Source: an uncultured Blautia sp.
Lineage (GTDB): Bacteria > Bacillota > Clostridia > Lachnospirales > Lachnospiraceae
Reading direction: 5' to 3'
Assembly: GCA_946629475.1 (NCBI GenBank)
Contig: CAMOXX010000082.1
Span: 1 to 10,732 of the forward strand
Length of the DNA stretch: 10,732 nucleotides
Part shown: piece by piece, positions 7,177 to 10,732 of the stretch
Layout: every line of letters starts with the position of its first letter
How positions within the stretch are numbered: position 1 is the stretch's first letter
The notes under the pieces: model-generated
The model's database searches: none
What the model was told of the DNA's origin: nothing
Seen by the model: only the letters and a program-made list of their open reading frames with translations
Made by a program: the position numbers and the translations under genes

Positions 7177-7205
7177 ATAATATCACCCCAGAAGGAGATT
7201 CTCGC

Positions 7206-7928
7206 ATGAGTTTTTACGACCCTATATCTTCATTGCTCGGCAGCTGGGCCGCAGAGCTTTCGCTTCCCGGCATTCTGCTGCGTATTGCTCTGGCGGTGGG
7301 ACTTTCATCCATCATCGGCTGTGAGCGCGCCAGGAAACGCCATTCAGCCGGTCTTCGTACCTTCATCCTGATCACGATGGGGGCCTGCATCACCATGATG
7401 ATCGACAGGGGACTTGATTTGACAGGCAGTGGGCATATCTATCTGATGAGTGCCGCGGTGATCATCGCGATCGCCATCATCAGCTCCAACTCTCTTGTTT
7501 TCAGCTCCCGCAACCAGATCAAGGGGCTGACCACCGCAGTCGCCATGTGGGCCTGCGGCATCTTAGGACTCACGATCGGCGCAGGACAGTATACGATCGT
7601 GCTGGTCTCCTTTGCCGCGACCATGATCATCCTGTCCTTCCTGACAGGCGCAGAGATCTGGCTCAAGAACCGCTCAAATTATTTTGAAGTTCACCTGGAA
7701 CTCAAGGATGCCTACTATCTTCAGAATTTCATCACGACCATCCGGAAGCTGAACCTTAAGATCGATGACATTGAAGTCAACCCTGCATATCACAACTCAG
7801 GCTTAAGCGTTTATTCCATTGCGATCTCCATCGGCAGTGAAGAGCTCAAAAAATACAAGACTCACGAAGAGATCATTGAAGCTTTAAGCTCTCTTGAATA
7901 TATCTATCATATCGAGGAGATCATCTGA
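7206..7928 (+). CDS. MgtC/SapB family membrane protein with C-terminal ACT-like domain
   Basis: A 240-residue protein with an MgtC/SapB membrane domain (about 20-152, four to five helices) and a soluble C-terminal domain (158-240) predicted to be ACT-like. Family marks are the Glu-Arg pair in IIGCERARKRHSAGLRTFIL (36-55) and KGLTTAVAMWACGILGLTIG (106-125). MgtC proteins are linked to growth at low Mg2+, membrane potential and control of P-type or F-type ATPases; they are generally held not to be Mg2+ transporters. The glycine-rich helix before KGLTTA, usually GIGFLGAGAI-like, is here AIIAIAIISSNSLVF-like without those glycines, so this is a divergent branch. The frame is open further upstream (to an ATG at 7125 inside the antiporter gene), but AAGGAG at 7192-7197 with an 8-base gap fixes 7206. 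Last gene of the row, just before a strong hairpin. Confidence 0.9.
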   Translation: MSFYDPISSLLGSWAAELSLPGILLRIALAVGLSSIIGCERARKRHSAGLRTFILITMGACITMMIDRGLDLTGSGHIYLMSAAVIIAIAIISSNSLVFSSRNQIKGLTTAVAMWACGILGLTIGAGQYTIVLVSFAATMIILSFLTGAEIWLKNRSNYFEVHLELKDAYYLQNFITTIRKLNLKIDDIEVNPAYHNSGLSVYSIAISIGSEELKKYKTHEEIIEALSSLEYIYHIEEII

Positions 7929-7975
7929 ATGCAGCGCAATGCCGGCTGTATTTCGGTCTGGTCGAAACACAAAAG

Positions 7976-8016
7976 AGGCGGCTGTTTTAAGCAGATATCT
8001 GCAAAAACAGCCGCCT
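7976..8016. terminator. Long hairpin, probable bidirectional terminator
   Basis: A perfect 13-bp stem, AGGCGGCTGTTTT (7976-7988) with AAAACAGCCGCCT (8004-8016), encloses the 12-base palindrome GCAGATATCTGC (7991-8002), which lengthens the hairpin. It lies between the convergent MgtC (+) and CARF-HEPN (-) genes. On the minus strand it runs into CTTTTGTGTTT; on the plus strand only TTGATC follows, so plus-strand termination rests on stem strength and the internal T-run. No gene is seen elsewhere in 7929-8084. Confidence 0.75.
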
Positions 8017-8084
8017 TGATCAAAGGCTGTGTCAATTGGATCAGCATGAAATGCCCGGCCCGCTAAGTTTCATAGCAGACGGCG

Positions 8085-9947
8085 TCAATCATTTCTCTGC
8101 TTATCACGTCTTTGGCGCTCCGCCGTCATCCTGACCTCTTCTCCGCTGATGAGAACGACCTGCGGCTTTTTGTTCTGTACTTCCGCCATCGCCTTTTCAT
8201 AACTGTCAATGAAATAATCGATCCCGTCCTTCATCCAGACCAAAGCAGAACTTTCATCACTGTCAGACACCATCAGACGCGTCTCGGCCATCACTTCCTC
8301 GTCGGCATGGCTGATCTTGTTGCGGACAACGCTAATGTGGTAATAAGCAAACAGAAGGTTCTGCAGCGTTTCCATACTGTCGCAGGCGGTGAAGCCTGTG
8401 ATCAGCGAGGGGTCCGTGTTCCTGATGGATTCGGTTCTCAGTGCGGCATACACGCGCTGCGGATCCTCATCTCTGCCGCCCATTCCCCTGGTCCCTGTGC
8501 GGTTATAGGTTTTTATGAAATAATGGTCGATCTGATCCATCTTATAGTATTCATAGGGTTTGAGCTCCAGCCGCTGCCGTGCAAACAGCTCGGTGACCTG
8601 TCCTTTCAGCTTTTCGTCGCCGCAGTAATAGAACACGCCGGTTCTCACCAGATTCTCCGGAGCCTTGGACTCGATCAGGGTCAGCGTCTGCTGATAAAAC
8701 TGATGCCGGTAGGCCCATTTTACCAGCTCAATAAAGGAGATGTCACCGTCGCCTTCAAGGAGCGCGCCGTAGTCCTCCCGGATGCTTTCTGCGATCACAC
8801 TGAACAGCATGCCATAATAGCCGGGCACCTCCCAGAACTTTTCATCCCGAAACAGACTGCGCAGGCGGAGGATGCCGCCCTCCACCTCCGGTATATTGCA
8901 CATGGACAGTCCCACATCTACATGGCGCATGGCATAAACCATAGCTGCAATACTCTCATTATGCTCTTCGCTTTTTTCCCATATCTTTGCGATCATATCC
9001 GCCTTGCCGTAATTAAGGAAGGAGCGGATCGCATGGAACAGTTCCGAGACGCCAAAGACCTGGGTATCATCGCGTATGATGCCGGCCATACATCTCTGAA
9101 GGCTATGCAGCGTATAGATATTTTTCAGACGGGTCATACTCTGAGGCGTGGAGATCAGGATGTCCAGCATGTTAATGACAATAAAATTGTCCGCCGCATC
9201 ATCACCGTTCAGAGAAACATACAGGTTGATGTCCTCTTTGCCTTCCACGATGGATTTTTCCATCGTCATCATACTGTTGACCCACTGTTCTCTTTCTCCC
9301 ACCATATCCGCCGGAATGAGCCGGATGCAGGTCTCCAGGTTGACAGGCAGAAGCTCCAGCTTTAACGTGGGTTTCATTGCCGTGTAGAGATAGTTCTTTA
9401 TCCAGCGGATACAGCGTCCGGGATGATCACGGAACTCCGGGAAGGCCTCAAAGAGCGCGTCCCGGAAATCCTCATAGCTCTGTCTGCTTTGTGACAGCGC
9501 ATCGAACAGCCGATTGAATTTAATTTCTCTCAGCTCCGGCTTTCCCTCCTGATAATCCTGAATAAACCGGCTAAGCCTCTCACGCACTTCCTCCGGCTGG
9601 AGTTCCTCTTCCTGCTTCTGGTCCAGTGTCAGCTCGTCCGCATACTGCGCCAGCCGGTACAAAAGCAGCCGGTATGTGGAAAATGACGCCCTGTCCCCAG
9701 AGTAAAGACTGTCTTTATTCCGGAGAGGGACGGAATTCAGTTCGTCCTTTTCATCAAAGGAACCGTCTTCGCCGATAACGATGACCTCATCTATGTCATA
9801 CCTTGCCAGCATGGCTTTTATGCCGGCTTCCGCATCCAGAAGCACATCGCAGTAATCGGAACCGAATTCATTCTGAACGGAGAAATACCGAAGCGGCAGA
9901 TCATTTTCCGCAGCACTCAGTGAGGTCAAAAGAATATTCCAGGCCAT
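8085..9947 (-). CDS. Stand-alone CARF-HEPN protein (TM1812/Csm6/Csx1-like), putative signal-activated RNase
   Basis: A 620-residue soluble protein. The N-terminus looks like a Rossmann-type CARF ligand-sensing domain: strand NILLTSLS (4-11), CDVLLDAEAGIKAMLARYDI (33-52), strand EVIVIGEDGS (54-63), and after a charged helical insertion (about 66-235) a further strand with LYVSLNGDDAADNFIVINML (242-261). The middle is helical. The C-terminus (about 430-590) looks like a HEPN domain with the catalytic-type motif R542-NKIS-H547 (R-x4-H) in YYHISVVRNKISHADEE. In type III CRISPR systems such proteins bind cyclic oligoadenylate through CARF and cut RNA through HEPN. Here no cas genes or repeat array are visible. 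A GGGGGAT site lies about ten bases before the ATG. It follows a histidine-phosphatase gene by 111 bp on the same strand. The HEPN motif is seen directly; the CARF call is inferred from fold-like patterns. Confidence 0.65.
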   Translation of the reverse strand: MAWNILLTSLSAAENDLPLRYFSVQNEFGSDYCDVLLDAEAGIKAMLARYDIDEVIVIGEDGSFDEKDELNSVPLRNKDSLYSGDRASFSTYRLLLYRLAQYADELTLDQKQEEELQPEEVRERLSRFIQDYQEGKPELREIKFNRLFDALSQSRQSYEDFRDALFEAFPEFRDHPGRCIRWIKNYLYTAMKPTLKLELLPVNLETCIRLIPADMVGEREQWVNSMMTMEKSIVEGKEDINLYVSLNGDDAADNFIVINMLDILISTPQSMTRLKNIYTLHSLQRCMAGIIRDDTQVFGVSELFHAIRSFLNYGKADMIAKIWEKSEEHNESIAAMVYAMRHVDVGLSMCNIPEVEGGILRLRSLFRDEKFWEVPGYYGMLFSVIAESIREDYGALLEGDGDISFIELVKWAYRHQFYQQTLTLIESKAPENLVRTGVFYYCGDEKLKGQVTELFARQRLELKPYEYYKMDQIDHYFIKTYNRTGTRGMGGRDEDPQRVYAALRTESIRNTDPSLITGFTACDSMETLQNLLFAYYHISVVRNKISHADEEVMAETRLMVSDSDESSALVWMKDGIDYFIDSYEKAMAEVQNKKPQVVLISGEEVRMTAERQRRDKQRND

Positions 9948-9982
9948 AGCTCTCTATCCCCCTTGTTTTTGCATTTTCTGCA

Positions 9983-9997
9983 GGAACACATTGTTCC
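9983..9997. promoter_or_regulatory. Perfect dyad upstream of the CARF-HEPN gene, candidate operator
   Basis: GGAACA-CAT-TGTTCC, 6-base perfect half-sites with a 3-base centre, 36 bp upstream of the ATG at 9947. It is close to the Gram-positive LexA box GAAC-N4-GTTC but has N5, so it is not a proper LexA site. It could be an operator or a short leader hairpin. No good sigma-A promoter is seen in 9948-10058, so the gene may be read from the phosphatase transcript. Confidence 0.3.
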
Positions 9998-10058
9998 CGC
10001 CCAATCCTGTTTTAAGGAAATGATAATGAAAGTGTTTTATTACGCAGTTTCTGCGGGC

Positions 10059-10732
10059 TTACGCCGCATCCTCCAGTGCGTACGTTTCCTCCAGCTCATC
10101 CAGTGCCCCGATGGAACGATCGAAGAGGGCAATCAGATCGTCCTCTGCGATCAGCCCGTCCGGGTTGGTCTCCACACCTTCAAAGCGCAGGTCATAGCGC
10201 AGGGGCGGATTATCCAGAGTCAGCATCTCACCGCTCCGGATCTGTTCGGTACTCCTGTAAATCAGGCTCACCCGGTACCAGGCCTCTCCTTTGCTGTCGC
10301 GCCGCCGCTCGAAAACAAGCTTCACGCCGATAGGCGCTTTGGTCTCGATGCTTTCCGGAAGTGAAAAGTCCTTTGTGCCAAGCGCGCTGAGAACGCTCAT
10401 CACAGTACAGTCGTGGGCGCAGAAAAAGCTGAACTTCCTATCCTCGTTCTGCAGCTCGCCCTCCAGCTCCTTAAGAAGCGGATTTGCCATATTTGCGGAC
10501 ACCAGGGGAGCGCCGTACCTTATCTCCAGACAGGTGGTCATAAATTCGCCGATCCGTGCCCAGTCTTCCTCTGACAGCTCGTGCCCGAAGGCTGCCTTAA
10601 CGGGATCGGGCTCCTCATAGTACTGCAGGAGAAGCGCGTCTGCTACCTGATGAGCCGGCTTGACCGCGCCGGTGATGTCCGGCTCCTTGCCGGCTTCCAT
10701 CTTGTAGCCAATGTCATCCGTAAGAAGGTCTC
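10059..10732 (-). CDS. Histidine-type (acid) phosphatase, C-terminal part; 5' end beyond the right edge
   Basis: The frame is open to the window edge (10 codons upstream of the first visible Met at 10700), so this is the C-terminal part, about 223 residues, of a histidine acid phosphatase (branch 2; the phytase and glucose-1-phosphatase group). Numbering from that Met, FSFFCAHDCTVMSVLSALG (90-108) holds the His96-Asp97 pair whose aspartate acts as proton donor in the family. Further family marks are ADALLLQYYEEPDPVKAAFG (20-39), IETKAPIGVKLVF (118-130) and YRSTEQIRSGEML (148-160). The RHG catalytic motif would lie upstream, outside the window, as would any signal peptide. The enzyme would release phosphate from a phosphomonoester; the substrate is unknown. 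It is upstream of the CARF-HEPN gene on the same strand and may be co-transcribed with it. A typical full length of about 400-500 residues means about half is missing here. Confidence 0.82.
   Translation of the reverse strand, partial: DLLTDDIGYKMEAGKEPDITGAVKPAHQVADALLLQYYEEPDPVKAAFGHELSEEDWARIGEFMTTCLEIRYGAPLVSANMANPLLKELEGELQNEDRKFSFFCAHDCTVMSVLSALGTKDFSLPESIETKAPIGVKLVFERRRDSKGEAWYRVSLIYRSTEQIRSGEMLTLDNPPLRYDLRFEGVETNPDGLIAEDDLIALFDRSIGALDELEETYALEDAA

Noticed and set aside
7125..7205. Upstream extension of the MgtC gene to an ATG inside the antiporter gene
   Set aside because: The extra 27 residues are not MgtC-like, and a clear AAGGAG stands eight bases before the ATG at 7206.
8112..9365. 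Open frame of 417 codons on the plus strand opposite the CARF-HEPN gene
   Set aside because: It is exactly codon-aligned with the minus-strand gene and stays open because that gene seldom uses TTA, CTA or TCA. The translation has no recognisable domain and there is no ribosome binding site.
9985..9996. LexA (SOS) box upstream of the CARF-HEPN gene
   Set aside because: The half-sites GAAC and GTTC are separated by five bases, not four as in the Gram-positive LexA box.
10010..10058. Terminator between the phosphatase and CARF-HEPN genes (CGCAG-AAA-CTGCG hairpin after the stop)
   Set aside because: The 5-bp stem is followed by TAATAAAAC on the minus strand, with no T-run.
8085..10732. CRISPR array or cas genes accompanying the TM1812-like gene
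   Set aside because: No spaced direct repeats and no Cas10, Csm, Csx or adaptation proteins are visible in the window.

Overview
The window looks like chromosomal DNA of an anaerobic Firmicute, most likely a Lachnospiraceae-type clostridium. The grounds are family-level resemblance of the proteins (MepA-type MATE exporter, DUF523, an XRE-HTH regulator with the usual clostridial KAVSKWE recognition helix, a TM1812-like CARF-HEPN protein), AGGAGG-type ribosome binding sites, sigma-A-type promoters and an estimated G+C near one half. I see no rRNA, tRNA, transposase, phage gene or CRISPR array.

Positions 1-3285 (minus strand). A strong extended -10 promoter (3241-3269) drives about 150 nt of leader with a multi-hairpin fold, then a DUF523/TudS-like protein, a MATE exporter and a family-4 glycosyltransferase whose 3' end lies off the left edge. 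MATE and glycosyltransferase overlap by ATGA and are probably translationally coupled. No terminator is visible between the DUF523 gene and MATE, so the three may be one transcript.

Positions 3286-4420. A minus-strand gene joins an XRE DNA-binding domain, a histidine-kinase phospho-acceptor (DHp) segment and a receiver domain, with no kinase ATPase domain. It has its own promoter, with an imperfect dyad over the -35, and its own Rho-independent terminator.

Positions 4380-8016 (plus strand). A promoter diverging from the regulator leads into three membrane genes: an AI-2E-family transporter with a TTG start, a CPA2 cation:proton antiporter and an MgtC/SapB-family protein. The row ends at a long hairpin that probably terminates transcription from both sides. 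The set suggests a membrane ion-homeostasis operon, with the divergent regulator as a possible controller (inference).

Positions 8085-10732 (minus strand). The C-terminal part of a histidine-type (acid) phosphatase enters from the right edge. After a 111 bp gap comes a 620-residue protein with a CARF-like N-terminus and a C-terminal HEPN R-x4-H motif, resembling CRISPR-associated Csm6/Csx1/TM1812 effectors but with no cas genes or repeats nearby.

Most worth a second look: the kinase-less XRE-DHp-REC regulator, the orphan CARF-HEPN protein and the structured RNA upstream of the DUF523 gene.
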